DNA of 64,000 nt, from contig CAWAEG010000008.1 of assembly GCA_963780895.1 (NCBI GenBank), forward strand, positions 248,001-312,000. The letters run 5' to 3'. Made by a program: the position numbers and the translations under genes. The notes below the pieces were generated by a model, which saw only the letters and a list, made by a program, of their open reading frames with translations, searched no databases and was not told the DNA's origin. Positions 27,354 through 36,368 of this stretch are shown here, one piece after another. Every line of letters starts with the position of its first letter. Within the stretch, counting starts at the first letter, position 1. The DNA comes from DASQFI01 sp963780895. GTDB taxonomy: Bacteria; Acidobacteriota; Vicinamibacteria; Vicinamibacterales; SCN-69-37.

Positions 27354-28874
27354 ATGGTGCAATCGATTGAACCCAGCGCGTTCGCGTACCGTGCGACGCG
27401 GCCGGAGGATGTCGAAGTCGATCTGCTGTTCGTCCCCGTGTTCGAGCAGGACGATCGGCTGACTGATCTGGCGGGCCTCGACGAGGCATCTGGCGGCGAG
27501 ATTGCCCGCGCGCGATCCAGCGGCGAGTTCCGCGCCAAGCTCTACGACGTCTTCATCACGCCCGTCACGGGCAAAGGCTGGAAGGCGCGACGAATCGCGC
27601 TGGTCGGATCGGGCGATCCCGTAGACGCGGACGCCGAACGCCTGCGCCGCGTGGCGGCGACGTGCGGCTACGTCGCCCGGCGGCGGTCCGCCGCGTCGAT
27701 CGGCTGGGTGGTGCGGCGCGGGCTGGACGGGCTCCGCGCTGCGCAGCATGCCGCCGACGGCTTGTCGGCGGCGGAGTTCGAGGCGGGTGTCTACAAGCAG
27801 CCCAATGACCATGTCGGAACGTTTCCCGCGCACGTCGAGATCGTCGCGCCGGGACTCGAGCCCGACGCGCTGCGCGAAGCGGTGCGGCGCGGCCGCGTGA
27901 TCGGCGAGAGCGCCAATTTCGCGCGCGAGCTCTGCAACGAGCCGGGCAACGTGCTGACGCCGCGTGAATTCGCCGCGCGCGTCTCGGCCATGGCCAACAG
28001 CGTGGGGCTCGGCGTCGAGGTCCTCGACGAGCGCCGCATCCGCGAGCTGAACATGGGCCTGCTGCTCGGAGTGGCGCAGGGCAGCGCGGAACCGCCGCGG
28101 GTGATCGTGCTGCGATACGAGCCGGCCGGCGCGCCGGCGTCGCCCATCCTCGGCTTCGTCGGCAAAGGCATCACGTTCGATTCCGGCGGCATCTCGATCA
28201 AGCCGGCCGACGGCATGGAACGGATGAAGGACGACATGGCCGGCGGCGCCGCAGTGGCCGCAGCGCTGCGCGCCGTGAAGCTGCTCGACGCGCCGTGCCG
28301 GGTCATCGGCGTCATTCCGACCACAGAGAACATGCCCGGCGGACGCGCGACGCGGCCCGGAGACGTCATCCGGGGCGCAAGCGGAAAGACGGTCGAGGTG
28401 ATCAACACCGACGCCGAAGGGCGGCTGATTCTCGCCGACGCGTTGTGGTACACCCAGGAACTCGGCGCGACGCACCTCGTGGACGTCGCCACGCTCACCG
28501 GCGCCTGCATGGTGGCGCTCGGCCGCACGGTCTCGGGACTGTTCGGCACACCCGACGCCTGGGTGGAGACCGTCAGAACGACCGCCGCGCGGGCTGGCGA
28601 TCGCGTCTGGCCGATGCCCATTTACGAAGAAGCGCGCGAGCAGCTTCGCAGCGAGATTGCCGACCTGGTGAACAGCGCCGGCCGGCCGGGCGGCGCGGTG
28701 ACCGCCGCCGCGTTCCTGCGGGAATTCGTGGCCGATCGTCCCTGGACCCACCTCGACATCGCGGGAACCGCCTGGGCCGAAAGCGCCGAACCGTATCAGC
28801 CGAAGGGCGCGACGGGCGTGGCTGTGCGCCTGCTTACGGAGTTGGGCTTGACCGCCGGACGTCGGAGTCCGTAA
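27354..28874 (+). CDS. pepA: Leucyl aminopeptidase (M17, PepA family)
   Basis: 506 residues from ATG 27354; the frame is open upstream without family similarity. The M17 catalytic domain is complete: FVGKGITFDSGGISIKP (metal Lys and Asp), MKDDMAGGAAVAAAL, the signature VEVINTDAEGRLILADAL, DVATLTGACMVALG and THLDIAGTAWA. It removes N-terminal residues from peptides in the cytoplasm using two metal ions, as a hexamer in known members. The N-terminal macro-like domain (residues 1-170) is of normal size. Its last 41 bases overlap a small membrane-protein gene on the other strand. Confidence 0.95.
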   Translation: MVQSIEPSAFAYRATRPEDVEVDLLFVPVFEQDDRLTDLAGLDEASGGEIARARSSGEFRAKLYDVFITPVTGKGWKARRIALVGSGDPVDADAERLRRVAATCGYVARRRSAASIGWVVRRGLDGLRAAQHAADGLSAAEFEAGVYKQPNDHVGTFPAHVEIVAPGLEPDALREAVRRGRVIGESANFARELCNEPGNVLTPREFAARVSAMANSVGLGVEVLDERRIRELNMGLLLGVAQGSAEPPRVIVLRYEPAGAPASPILGFVGKGITFDSGGISIKPADGMERMKDDMAGGAAVAAALRAVKLLDAPCRVIGVIPTTENMPGGRATRPGDVIRGASGKTVEVINTDAEGRLILADALWYTQELGATHLVDVATLTGACMVALGRTVSGLFGTPDAWVETVRTTAARAGDRVWPMPIYEEAREQLRSEIADLVNSAGRPGGAVTAAAFLREFVADRPWTHLDIAGTAWAESAEPYQPKGATGVAVRLLTELGLTAGRRSP

Positions 28875-29088
28875 CCGCGGGCGTCACCGACGGCAGGTGG
28901 CTGTGCTCCGGCGGATGCCGCCGGTGCCACCGGATCATCAGAAACGCCAGCAGGCCGCCGAGCACCAGCGCCAGCAGGATCAACGCACCGGTCACGCCAA
29001 AGGCGCCGATAATCACGTCGCCGAAGTTCAGCTCCTGCTTCGGCTCCTCGATCACCTTGACGATGTACGGCTGCGGTGGAGGCTGCAT
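28834..29088 (-). CDS. Small single-span membrane protein
   Basis: 84 residues with one strongly hydrophobic helix at about residues 28-53 (VIIGAFGVTGALILLALVLG) flanked by a Pro-rich N-terminus and a His/Arg-rich C-terminal tail. No family is recognised. It overlaps the end of pepA by 41 bases tail to tail and lies downstream of the cell-wall amidase gene on the same strand. Its hydrophobic pattern and clean start argue that it is real, but GC-rich antisense frames can mimic this. Confidence 0.5.
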   Translation of the reverse strand: MQPPPQPYIVKVIEEPKQELNFGDVIIGAFGVTGALILLALVLGGLLAFLMIRWHRRHPPEHSHLPSVTPAVTDSDVRRSSPTP

Positions 29089-29108
29089 AGCTCAGTCTAA
29101 CAACGAGT

Positions 29109-29141
29109 CAATCTGAAATCCTGATTCAAGATTTCAGATTG
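29109..29141 (-). repeat. Perfect 12-bp inverted repeat after the amidase gene
   Basis: CAATCTGAAATC (29109-29120) and GATTTCAGATTG (29130-29141) flank a nine-base loop, eight bases past the stop of the amidase gene. It is AT-rich compared with its surroundings. No T run follows on the minus strand, so a factor-independent terminator is not clear; it may be a pause site, an mRNA 3' end stabiliser or a protein site. Confidence 0.5.
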
Positions 29142-29149
29142 AACTCTGT

Positions 29150-30904
29150 CTACCGTTGCGGCCCGGGCGTCGTGACCTTCTTGAGCGACGCCTGGTACTT
29201 GACGATGCCGTCGTAAAGGGCCTGCGCGATTTGCTGCCGGTAGGCCGCCTGCTTGAGCAGGGCAGCCTCAGCCCTGTTGGTGACGAACGAAATCTCCGCG
29301 AGCACGCTCGGCATCTGCGCGCCAATGAGCACGACGAACGGCGCCTGCTTCACGCCCAGATCGCGGACGCTCCTGTTCTGCGCGCGCAGCTTGCGGACGA
29401 GATGCGTCTGCACGATGGACGCCAGCTCGCGCGACTCGTCCAGCTTGCTGTTGAGCGCGATCGCTCGGAGGATTGCGGGCAGTGTCCCCATGGTCTGCGC
29501 GCTCGTCGCGTTTTCGCGCGCGGCCACGGTTTCCGCGTCCGGATTGGTCGCGAAGTTCAGGAAGTAGGTTTCGACACCCCGCGCGTCGGCCCGCCGGCTC
29601 GCGTTGGCGTGGATCGAGAGGAACAGATCCGCGCGCTCGCGGTTGGCAATCGCGGTGCGCTCCTCGAGCGGGATGAACTCGTCGGTCCGCCGCGTGAGCA
29701 CGACGTCGATGTCTTCGTGCTGGAGGAGCAACTTCTCGAGGCGCTGCGACACGTCGAGGACCAGCTCCGCCTCGTTGATGCCGTTCGCCTGCGCGCCGGG
29801 ATCGTGCCCGCCGTGACCCGCGTCGATGACGATGCGCGCGACCCCAAGCCCAAGCTGTCGCGCCAGCGAATATTCGCCGCGGCTCGTACTGGCCGGCGGC
29901 GCGGGCTTTGGTGTGGGCGCCGGTGCTGGAGGCGGAGGCTCGACGGCCTTCGGTGGCTCCGCGACGACGCGAATCGGCGGCGCCGTGAACACCGGCTCCG
30001 GCTTCGGGAGCTCGGCTTTCGGCGACGCGACCGGAATGCTGTGAGGCCGCGGGGGCTCCGGAATCGCGTCGCTTTCGACATCGACGACCAGCCGGAACGG
30101 GTTGTAGAGCGGGAATGTGCTGTATCGCGGCGAACCCGCCAGCTCGAGAACGACGCGCGTCACTCCTGCGGTGTGCCGGCCCACGCGGACGCCCTTGATC
30201 AGCGATCCGTTGAGTTTCTGCGCGCGCTGGACGAGAGCCGCGGCGGCCGTCGCGTTGGTGAAGTCCACGAACACGCGGTCGGGATTCACGACCCGCTCAC
30301 CGTCGTAGACGACCTCCCGGGTGAGCTCGATGGTCAGGCGCTCGCCGCGCGGCAGGGACGTTTGCGTGATGTTCTGAATGACGGCGGCCGCGCCGGCTGG
30401 AGCCGGGGCCGGAGAGGGGTCGGCGGCAGCCGCGCTCGGTGCAGAAGCCGGTGGCGCCGGTGGCTCAGCGATCGGGGGTGGCACGGCAGCGGCGAGCTCG
30501 AGGAGCCGTGCGTCGACTCCCGCGACAAACGAGCTCGACGGGTACTCGCGCCGGAGCCAGGTCAGGAACCGCTCCGCCGATTGCCGATCGGCGGCGTCCC
30601 CCGACTTGCTGAACGCCAGTTTCATGAGGCCTGCCGCCTGCCAGAGCGCGTTGTCGCAGTACGCGCTGGCGGGGAACCTGCGCACGATTGCCTCGTAGGC
30701 CCTGGCGATCGCGCGATACGTATCGACGGTCGCCGTGCCGGACGCGCGCGCGGTCTGCTCACGCTCGAGCGCCCGCTCGTAGAGCGCGGGAGCGCTCTGG
30801 GCCGACGCCGGCGCCGGCCACGCCAGGAGAAGCCCGGCCACCAGACCGGCGGCGGCACGAACGACAGCACGGCGCACGCGGGTCGTCCCGGAGAACATGC
30901 TCAT
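29150..30904 (-). CDS. N-acetylmuramoyl-L-alanine amidase with AMIN domain
   Basis: 584 residues. ATG 30904 overlaps the ftsK stop (ATGA); the frame stays open upstream through ftsK but that part is a shadow. Signal peptide (LVAGLLLAWPAPASA), a helical TPR-like part (residues 37-130), a Pro/Ala linker, then an AMIN domain (LTIELTREVVYDGERVVNPD, RVFVDFT, FRLVVDVES). Another Pro-rich linker leads to the Amidase_3 catalytic domain: VIDAGHGGHDPGA (zinc His), DVVLTRRTDEFI, FLSIHANAS (zinc His), EISFVTN (catalytic Glu). It cleaves the peptide from glycan in septal murein. Its location behind ftsK fits a role in cell separation. Confidence 0.92.
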   Translation of the reverse strand: MSMFSGTTRVRRAVVRAAAGLVAGLLLAWPAPASAQSAPALYERALEREQTARASGTATVDTYRAIARAYEAIVRRFPASAYCDNALWQAAGLMKLAFSKSGDAADRQSAERFLTWLRREYPSSSFVAGVDARLLELAAAVPPPIAEPPAPPASAPSAAAADPSPAPAPAGAAAVIQNITQTSLPRGERLTIELTREVVYDGERVVNPDRVFVDFTNATAAAALVQRAQKLNGSLIKGVRVGRHTAGVTRVVLELAGSPRYSTFPLYNPFRLVVDVESDAIPEPPRPHSIPVASPKAELPKPEPVFTAPPIRVVAEPPKAVEPPPPAPAPTPKPAPPASTSRGEYSLARQLGLGVARIVIDAGHGGHDPGAQANGINEAELVLDVSQRLEKLLLQHEDIDVVLTRRTDEFIPLEERTAIANRERADLFLSIHANASRRADARGVETYFLNFATNPDAETVAARENATSAQTMGTLPAILRAIALNSKLDESRELASIVQTHLVRKLRAQNRSVRDLGVKQAPFVVLIGAQMPSVLAEISFVTNRAEAALLKQAAYRQQIAQALYDGIVKYQASLKKVTTPGPQR

Positions 30905-33264
30905 CTCACCTGCGCGTCGATTTCGTCGAAGTAGCTGCGATCGACCAGCACTTCGCGCTTGCCGTTCACGGCCGCCGAGACGACGCCGTCCATTTCCATC
31001 ATGTCGATCAGCCGCGCGGCCCGGCTGAACCCGATGCGCAGCCGGCGCTGCAGGTACGAAATCGACGGCTGGCCGCTGCCCACGACGATGCGCGCCGCTT
31101 CGTCGTACAGCTCGTCTTTCTCGAACTCGAGCTTCTCGGGCCCTTTTTCCTCGGCCAGAATCGTCGTGTCGTACACCGGCTTGCCCTGCTTGCGCAGGAA
31201 ACTGCAGAGCCTGGCCGTCTCCTGCTCGGAGATGTACGGCCCGTGCACGCGCACGAAGCGCGACGATGCGGGCGGCAGATAGAGCATGTCGCCCTTGCCG
31301 AGGAGCTGCTCCGCGCCGTTGCTGTCGAGAATGGTCCGCGAGTCGACGCGCGACGCGACACGGAACGCGAGCCGGGCCGGCAGGTTGGCCTTGATGAGAC
31401 CGGTGATGACGTCGACCGACGGACGCTGCGTAGCCAGGATCAAATGGATGCCGACCGCGCGTGCCATCTGCGCCAGCCGCGCGATCGACTCCTCGACTTC
31501 CTTGCTCGCGGCCATCATCAGGTCGGCGAGCTCGTCGATGATCACGACGACATAGGGCAGCGTCTTGAGCTCGCTGCCGTCCGGCGCTTTCGCGTCGGCC
31601 TGCTCGGTCAGCGCCCCGCGAACGTTGCGGTTGAACTGTTCGATGTTGCGGACCCCGTGGCCGGCGAGCGACTTGTAGCGCTCCTCCATCTCCCGGACCG
31701 CCCATCGCAGCGCGTTCGCGGCCTGCTTGGTATCGACGACGACCGGCGTGAGCAGGTGCGGGATGTCTTCGTACATCCCGAGCTCCAGGCGCTTCGGGTC
31801 GATCATGATGAACCGGACGTCGTCCGGCGTCGACCGGAACAGGATGCTGCTCACCATCGCGTTCACGCTGACCGATTTGCCGGCGCCGGTGGACCCGGCG
31901 ATGAGCAGGTGCGGCATGGTGGACAGATCGCTCACGAACGGCTCGCCGTGAATCGTCTTGCCCATGGCGATCGTGAGTCGGGAGGTTGAGCGCGTATACG
32001 CGTCCGATTCCAGCAGTTCCCTGAGGCTGATCGTCTCCCGATGCGGGCTTGGAATCTGGATGCCGACGGTGGATTTGCCGGGAATGCGATCGATCAACAC
32101 GGACTCGGCCTGCATCGCCAGACACAGATCGTCGGCCAAACCAGTGATCCGGCTGTACTTCACACCGGCGTCCGGTTTGAATTCGTAGGTCGTCACGACC
32201 GGCCCCGGGTGGATCTGCACGACGGTGCCTTCGACGGCGAACTCGCGGCATTTCTCCTCGAGCAGCCGCGCGCCTTCCATGAGCTCGCGCTCGTCGATTT
32301 TTCTCTGGTCCTTCGCCTGATCGAGCAACGTCACCGGCGGCAGCAGATACCCGCCTTTGCGTCGTTCGACCGGACTCTTCGAGGGCTCGGCGTCAGAGAG
32401 GGGCAGCGGCGGCGTCATCGGAGGTTCGGACGCCCGTCGGATGGCAGGGGGTTTCGCCGCCCGCTTCGGTCGAATCGGCTCCTCGTCCACCTCGTCGTCG
32501 TCGTCACCGAGCGGCAGCCGCGCCCGCGCGGCCTTGAGCTTTTCGACGGCGTCGGCGACCTTCGTCGCGATTTCGGGCGCGCGCTCCTTGCCGGCCTTCT
32601 TGACGTGCTTGTCGATGATTTGCTGACGCTCGCGCTCGCGGCGCCGCTCTTCCTGGTACTCGCGCCAGCGATCGATCAGCCCGCGCTGGCCCCGGACTTT
32701 CTCGACCGCGAGGCTGACCGCCCGTCCAAACGAAAAGTGCGTCGCGAGGATGATCGCGAGCATCATCACCGTGAGCAGCAGAATCGACGCGCCGGTCCGG
32801 TTCAGGAACGACGAGCAGACTCCCGCGATCCAGTCTCCAATTGCCCCGCCGGCGCCAAACTGCCGGTCACCTGTCTCGAAGACGCTGGACGCGAGCGAGA
32901 GCAGAGCCGCCACGCAGCCGACCAGCAGCGTCGCGCCGACGAGCTTCGTGTAGCTCGCGTTGATCTTCTTGCACCAGAAATAGTTCCAGCCGACGACGCC
33001 CAGGATGACCGGTCCGAGGAACGCCGAGTAGCCGGCTATCTGAAACGAGGCCTCCGCAAGAAAGGCGCCGACTCGGCCCGCGAAGTTGGCGACGGCCGTC
33101 GAATCGAGATCGTTGAAGAACCAGGCCGGGTCTGTCGGCGTATAGCTGGCGAGCGAGATCAGCCAGATCAGCCCCGCGGCGAACGAGGCTACTCCCGCGA
33201 ACTCACTCAGGCGTCTGGAAACGAATGAATCGGCCAAGCGATTCTCTCCTCGATTTCGCCCCAT
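30901..33264 (-). CDS. ftsK: DNA translocase FtsK/SpoIIIE
   Basis: 787 residues. Four membrane helices lie in residues 20-190, followed by a charged linker. The motor starts near 330: VVQIHPGPVVTTYEFKPDAG, Walker A in IAGSTGAGKSVSVNAM, IDPKRLELGMYEDIPHLLTP, Walker B in VVVIIDELADLMM, and ATQRPSVDVITGLIKANLPA. The winged-helix gamma domain is at the end (YLQRRLRIGFSRAARLIDMM). It pumps chromosome ends through the closing septum and reads KOPS-like sequences with the gamma domain. It is three bases from the RNase J stop and overlaps the amidase gene, so the three genes are probably one transcript. Confidence 0.96.
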   Translation of the reverse strand: MGRNRGENRLADSFVSRRLSEFAGVASFAAGLIWLISLASYTPTDPAWFFNDLDSTAVANFAGRVGAFLAEASFQIAGYSAFLGPVILGVVGWNYFWCKKINASYTKLVGATLLVGCVAALLSLASSVFETGDRQFGAGGAIGDWIAGVCSSFLNRTGASILLLTVMMLAIILATHFSFGRAVSLAVEKVRGQRGLIDRWREYQEERRRERERQQIIDKHVKKAGKERAPEIATKVADAVEKLKAARARLPLGDDDDEVDEEPIRPKRAAKPPAIRRASEPPMTPPLPLSDAEPSKSPVERRKGGYLLPPVTLLDQAKDQRKIDERELMEGARLLEEKCREFAVEGTVVQIHPGPVVTTYEFKPDAGVKYSRITGLADDLCLAMQAESVLIDRIPGKSTVGIQIPSPHRETISLRELLESDAYTRSTSRLTIAMGKTIHGEPFVSDLSTMPHLLIAGSTGAGKSVSVNAMVSSILFRSTPDDVRFIMIDPKRLELGMYEDIPHLLTPVVVDTKQAANALRWAVREMEERYKSLAGHGVRNIEQFNRNVRGALTEQADAKAPDGSELKTLPYVVVIIDELADLMMAASKEVEESIARLAQMARAVGIHLILATQRPSVDVITGLIKANLPARLAFRVASRVDSRTILDSNGAEQLLGKGDMLYLPPASSRFVRVHGPYISEQETARLCSFLRKQGKPVYDTTILAEEKGPEKLEFEKDELYDEAARIVVGSGQPSISYLQRRLRIGFSRAARLIDMMEMDGVVSAAVNGKREVLVDRSYFDEIDAQVR

Positions 33265-33267
33265 CCG

Positions 33268-34944
33268 TCAGACTTCCAACACGACCGGCAGGACCAGAGG
33301 TCGCCGGCCCGCGCGTTTGCGAAACAGCCGCTGCAACTCCACTTTGATACGTTCCTTGAGCAACCCCGGATCGGTCCGCTCCTCGGGCGACGCGCTTTCA
33401 ATGGCGCGCGCCAGGAGCTCCGGCGCCTCCCGGAGCACCGCCTCGTGGTTCGCGTCCACGGCCAGACCCCGAGTGATGACTTCGGGCGCCTGTTCGAGGG
33501 CGCCAGTCTGCCTGTTGATGGCCACGACCGGCACGACGAGCCCGTCCCCCGCGAGGTGCCTTCGGTCACGGAGCACCTCGTCGGCGATCTCACCCGTCCG
33601 CGTGCCATCGATGAGGATGCGGCCGGCCGGAACGCGATCGGCCACGCTCGCCCCCGTGCCATCGAACCGGAGGACATCGCCGTCTTCTGCCATGAGAACT
33701 TTCGTGCCGGGACAGACCAGGCCAGCCATGCGCGCATGCCGGGCGAGTTGCCTGTACTCACCATGTATCGGCACGAAGTACCGCGGCTTGACCAGCGACA
33801 GGACGAGCTGAAGCTCCTGCTCGCTGCCGTGCCCGGACACGTGGACGTGCCGATCCGAATCGGAGACCACATCGGCGCCGCGCCGCGCGATGTGGTTCAT
33901 CACGCGGGCGATGGCCTTCTCGTTGCCGGGAATCGCCCGCGCCGAGAAGACCACGACATCCGACTGCGCCAGGCGCACGTGCCGGTGGTCGTCGATGGCG
34001 ATGCGGGGCAAGGCCGCCAGCGGCTCGCCCTGGGAGCCGGTGCAGAGGCAGACGACGTCCTGTGCCGGGTAGTCTTTCACTTCGGATTCCCGGATCTGGA
34101 GCCCCCCAGGCAGCCGCAGGTAGCCCAGACGGTCCGCGATCTGCGACGTCTGCTGCATGCCGCGGCCGACGAAGGCCACCTTCCGGCCGAACTGGTTCGC
34201 CAGGTCCGCGATGAGCTGAAGCCGGTAAACACTCGTTGAAAAAGCAGTTACGACGATCTTGCCGGCCGCACTGCTGAAGATCTCCTCGAACGCCTCGATC
34301 ACGTCGCGCTCCGACCCGGTGAATCCGCGCCGGTCGGCGTTGGTGCTGTCCGAAAACAGCGCAAGGACCCCCTGGGCGCCGAGCTCGGCAAACCGATGGA
34401 GGTCGAAGGCCTGGCCGTCGAGGGGGGTCTGATCGATCTTGAAGTCGCCGGTGTGAAGGAGCGTGCCGGCTGGAGTGTGAATCGCGACCGCCAGGCAGTC
34501 CGGCATGCTGTGGGTCACACGCAGGAACTCGAGCCTGAACGGACCGACAGGCACGATTTGCCGGGGCGTCACGGCGACCAGCCGGTTCCGTGCGTCGATT
34601 CCGCGCTCCTCGAGCTTGGGCTCCACGAGCGCGAGCGTGAACCGCGACGCGTAGACGGGCCCGGACACGCGGTCGATGACGTGCGCGATCGCCCCGATGT
34701 GGTCTTCGTGCCCGTGCGTGAGCACGAGGGCGGCGATGCGGCCGCGGTAGGCCTCGAGAGCCGCGAGATCGGGAATGACCAGGTCCACCCCGAAGAGCTC
34801 CGGCTCGGGAAACATCACACCCGCGTCGATGAGCAGGGCAGAGTCACCGCAGGCGACGAGCAGCATGTTCATGCCGAACTCGCCGAGTCCTCCGAGAGGA
34901 ATGACATCCACCGGCGCCGCGCCGGCGCCATCGGTCGTGACCAA
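33268..34944 (-). CDS. rnj: Ribonuclease J
   Basis: 558 residues. Metallo-beta-lactamase motifs: LTHGHEDHIGAIAHV, LHTGDFKIDQTP, FSDSTNADRRG. The beta-CASP part follows (GRGMQQTSQIADRLGYL, CTGSQGEPLAAL) and then HVSGHGSEQELQLVLSLVKP. A C-terminal domain of about 120 residues completes the usual length. It acts as 5'-3' exoribonuclease and endonuclease in mRNA decay and rRNA maturation in bacteria that rely on it. The start is TTG 34944, supported by GAGGT six bases upstream. RNase J directly before ftsK suggests a housekeeping operon. Confidence 0.93.
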   Translation of the reverse strand: MVTTDGAGAAPVDVIPLGGLGEFGMNMLLVACGDSALLIDAGVMFPEPELFGVDLVIPDLAALEAYRGRIAALVLTHGHEDHIGAIAHVIDRVSGPVYASRFTLALVEPKLEERGIDARNRLVAVTPRQIVPVGPFRLEFLRVTHSMPDCLAVAIHTPAGTLLHTGDFKIDQTPLDGQAFDLHRFAELGAQGVLALFSDSTNADRRGFTGSERDVIEAFEEIFSSAAGKIVVTAFSTSVYRLQLIADLANQFGRKVAFVGRGMQQTSQIADRLGYLRLPGGLQIRESEVKDYPAQDVVCLCTGSQGEPLAALPRIAIDDHRHVRLAQSDVVVFSARAIPGNEKAIARVMNHIARRGADVVSDSDRHVHVSGHGSEQELQLVLSLVKPRYFVPIHGEYRQLARHARMAGLVCPGTKVLMAEDGDVLRFDGTGASVADRVPAGRILIDGTRTGEIADEVLRDRRHLAGDGLVVPVVAINRQTGALEQAPEVITRGLAVDANHEAVLREAPELLARAIESASPEERTDPGLLKERIKVELQRLFRKRAGRRPLVLPVVLEV

Positions 34945-35060
34945 CGGGCGACCTCACACACGTACGCGGACGCCGCGCGGCACTGGCGGAAAATCAGCGC
35001 CGGCCGTCCTGCCGGGGACCGCTGGGACGGCCCGAAAACAGGCGGGAAAAACTCGCGCGG

Positions 35061-35066
35061 ACTATA
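35061..35066 (-). promoter_or_regulatory. Possible -10 box for the RNase J-ftsK-amidase operon
   Basis: On the minus strand TATAGT is preceded by TGTGT, and it overlaps the TAG stop codon of rsmA (35062-35064). It lies about 117 bases before the TTG start of the RNase J gene. No convincing -35 hexamer is visible, so this is tentative. Confidence 0.3.
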
Positions 35067-36000
35067 ACACAGGGGGCCTGGACGCCGTAGCGAATTGCTC
35101 CGCAAGCCTTGCAATTTCTGTCACTTGCAGGGTCTCGGGTCTCCGCCGTCCGTCAAGACCCGCTGCCCTTACCAGCTCGGCCGCCTGGCGGTGCAGCGGC
35201 TTGAGCGCATTGGCCACCGTCTTCCGCCGCTGCTGGAACATCGTCTTCACCACCCGGTCGAACCAGGCCTCATTCGGAAGGCGGATTCCACTCCCGCCAA
35301 AGCTGATTCGGACGACGGTGGAGTGAACCTTGGGCGCCGGTATGAACGCGCCGGGCGGGAGCTCGAGGAGCCGGGTGACGGTGGAGTGGGCCGCGGTCAT
35401 GACGGTGAGCACTCCGTAGTCTTTGGTTCCCGCACGAGCCACCAGGCGATCGGCCACCTCGCGCTGCAGCATCAGGGTCGCATCGGCAAAAAATCCGAGA
35501 CGTCGATGAAAGTCGATGAGCCGAAACAGGATGGGCGCTGAGATGTTGTAGGGCAGGTTGCCCACGACCCGAAACCGGCGCGCGGGCCTGAGCCCCGCCG
35601 GGACGAGTTGCGCGGGCGAGGCCGAAACGGGCGTGTCGCCGCGATGAGCCGTCGCGGGTTGCTGCGGCTCGAGTCCGCTCAGGAACGCGATCACGTCGAC
35701 GCGAAGGATGTCGCCGGACATTACCGTCACGTTCCCGGGTACGTGTTTCAGGAGATCGGCGACGAGGTCGCGGTCGATTTCGACGGCGAGGATGGGGGCG
35801 CCGGAATCGGCGAGCGGCAGCGTCAGCGCTCCTCGGCCCGGACCGATTTCGAGAAACACATCCCCGGGCGCCGGGTCGACGGCGGCGACCACCTGCCGCG
35901 CCCAGCCGGGCGCGAGAAAGTGCTGACCGAATCGCTTGCGCGGCCGGCCCGAGCGCGTTACTCGCGGTCGGTCGGCTCGCTCTCGCCCTCGCCGCGCCAA
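35062..36000 (-). CDS. rsmA: 16S rRNA dimethyladenosine transferase (RsmA/KsgA)
   Basis: About 312 residues. RFGQHFL is the classic N-terminus, followed by the SAM loop EIGPGRGALTLPL, the acidic EIDRDL, the catalytic NLPYNIS, LMLQREVADRL and FIPAPKVHSTVVR. It dimethylates two adjacent adenines in helix 45 of 16S rRNA. The only usable start is TTG 36000, which places 43 bases inside the preceding metallopeptidase gene and adds about 22 Arg-rich residues before RFGQHF. An insert of about 20 residues (GLEPQQPATAHRGDTPVSAS) before the NLPY motif makes it longer than the E. coli enzyme. Confidence 0.88.
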   Translation of the reverse strand: MARRGRERADRPRVTRSGRPRKRFGQHFLAPGWARQVVAAVDPAPGDVFLEIGPGRGALTLPLADSGAPILAVEIDRDLVADLLKHVPGNVTVMSGDILRVDVIAFLSGLEPQQPATAHRGDTPVSASPAQLVPAGLRPARRFRVVGNLPYNISAPILFRLIDFHRRLGFFADATLMLQREVADRLVARAGTKDYGVLTVMTAAHSTVTRLLELPPGAFIPAPKVHSTVVRISFGGSGIRLPNEAWFDRVVKTMFQQRRKTVANALKPLHRQAAELVRAAGLDGRRRPETLQVTEIARLAEQFATASRPPVL

Positions 36001-36368
36001 TATTGCTCCTCGATCGCTTCGATCTCTTCCTCGGACAGCCCGAAGTAGTGCCCGATCTCGTGGATCAACGTCTCGCCAATGGCCACGACGGCATCGTCTT
36101 CGTCGTCGCTCGCGTCTTCGATCGGGCCCTGGAAGAGCGTGATCTTGTCGGGCAGCGTGTTGCCGTGCGCCCATTGCCGCTCGGTGAGCGGAATGCCCTC
36201 GTAGAGACCCAGCAGCGTATCCGACGGATCGATGCCGACGTCGTCGAGCTGTTCGGGAGTCGGTTCGTCTTCGATCACGATGGCGATGTTCTGCATCGCG
36301 TCGCGGAAGTTCTCCGGAATCGTCTCGAGGGCCTCGTCGACGAGCGCCTTGAACTGCTCCCGCGTCAC
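35958..36368 (-). CDS. Minimal zinc metallopeptidase (Zincin_1/TTHA0227-like)
   Basis: 136 residues from GTG 36368, whose GTGA overlaps the stop of nth by four bases. The zinc site is HEIGHYFGLSEEEI, the HExxHxxxG pattern of this small family, preceded by an acidic helical N-terminus (FKALVDEALETIPENF) and ITLFQGPIED. Family members are cytosolic and of unknown substrate. A longer open frame upstream belongs to the opposite reading of nth. Gene order nth-metallopeptidase-rsmA is tightly overlapped and probably one transcript. Confidence 0.82.
   Translation of the reverse strand: MTREQFKALVDEALETIPENFRDAMQNIAIVIEDEPTPEQLDDVGIDPSDTLLGLYEGIPLTERQWAHGNTLPDKITLFQGPIEDASDDEDDAVVAIGETLIHEIGHYFGLSEEEIEAIEEQYWRGEGESEPTDRE

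Noticed and set aside
30905..32251. N-terminal extension of the amidase frame through ftsK
   Set aside because: The frame is open but lies within ftsK in another frame and shows no similarity; the ATG at 30904 gives a signal peptide and ATGA coupling.
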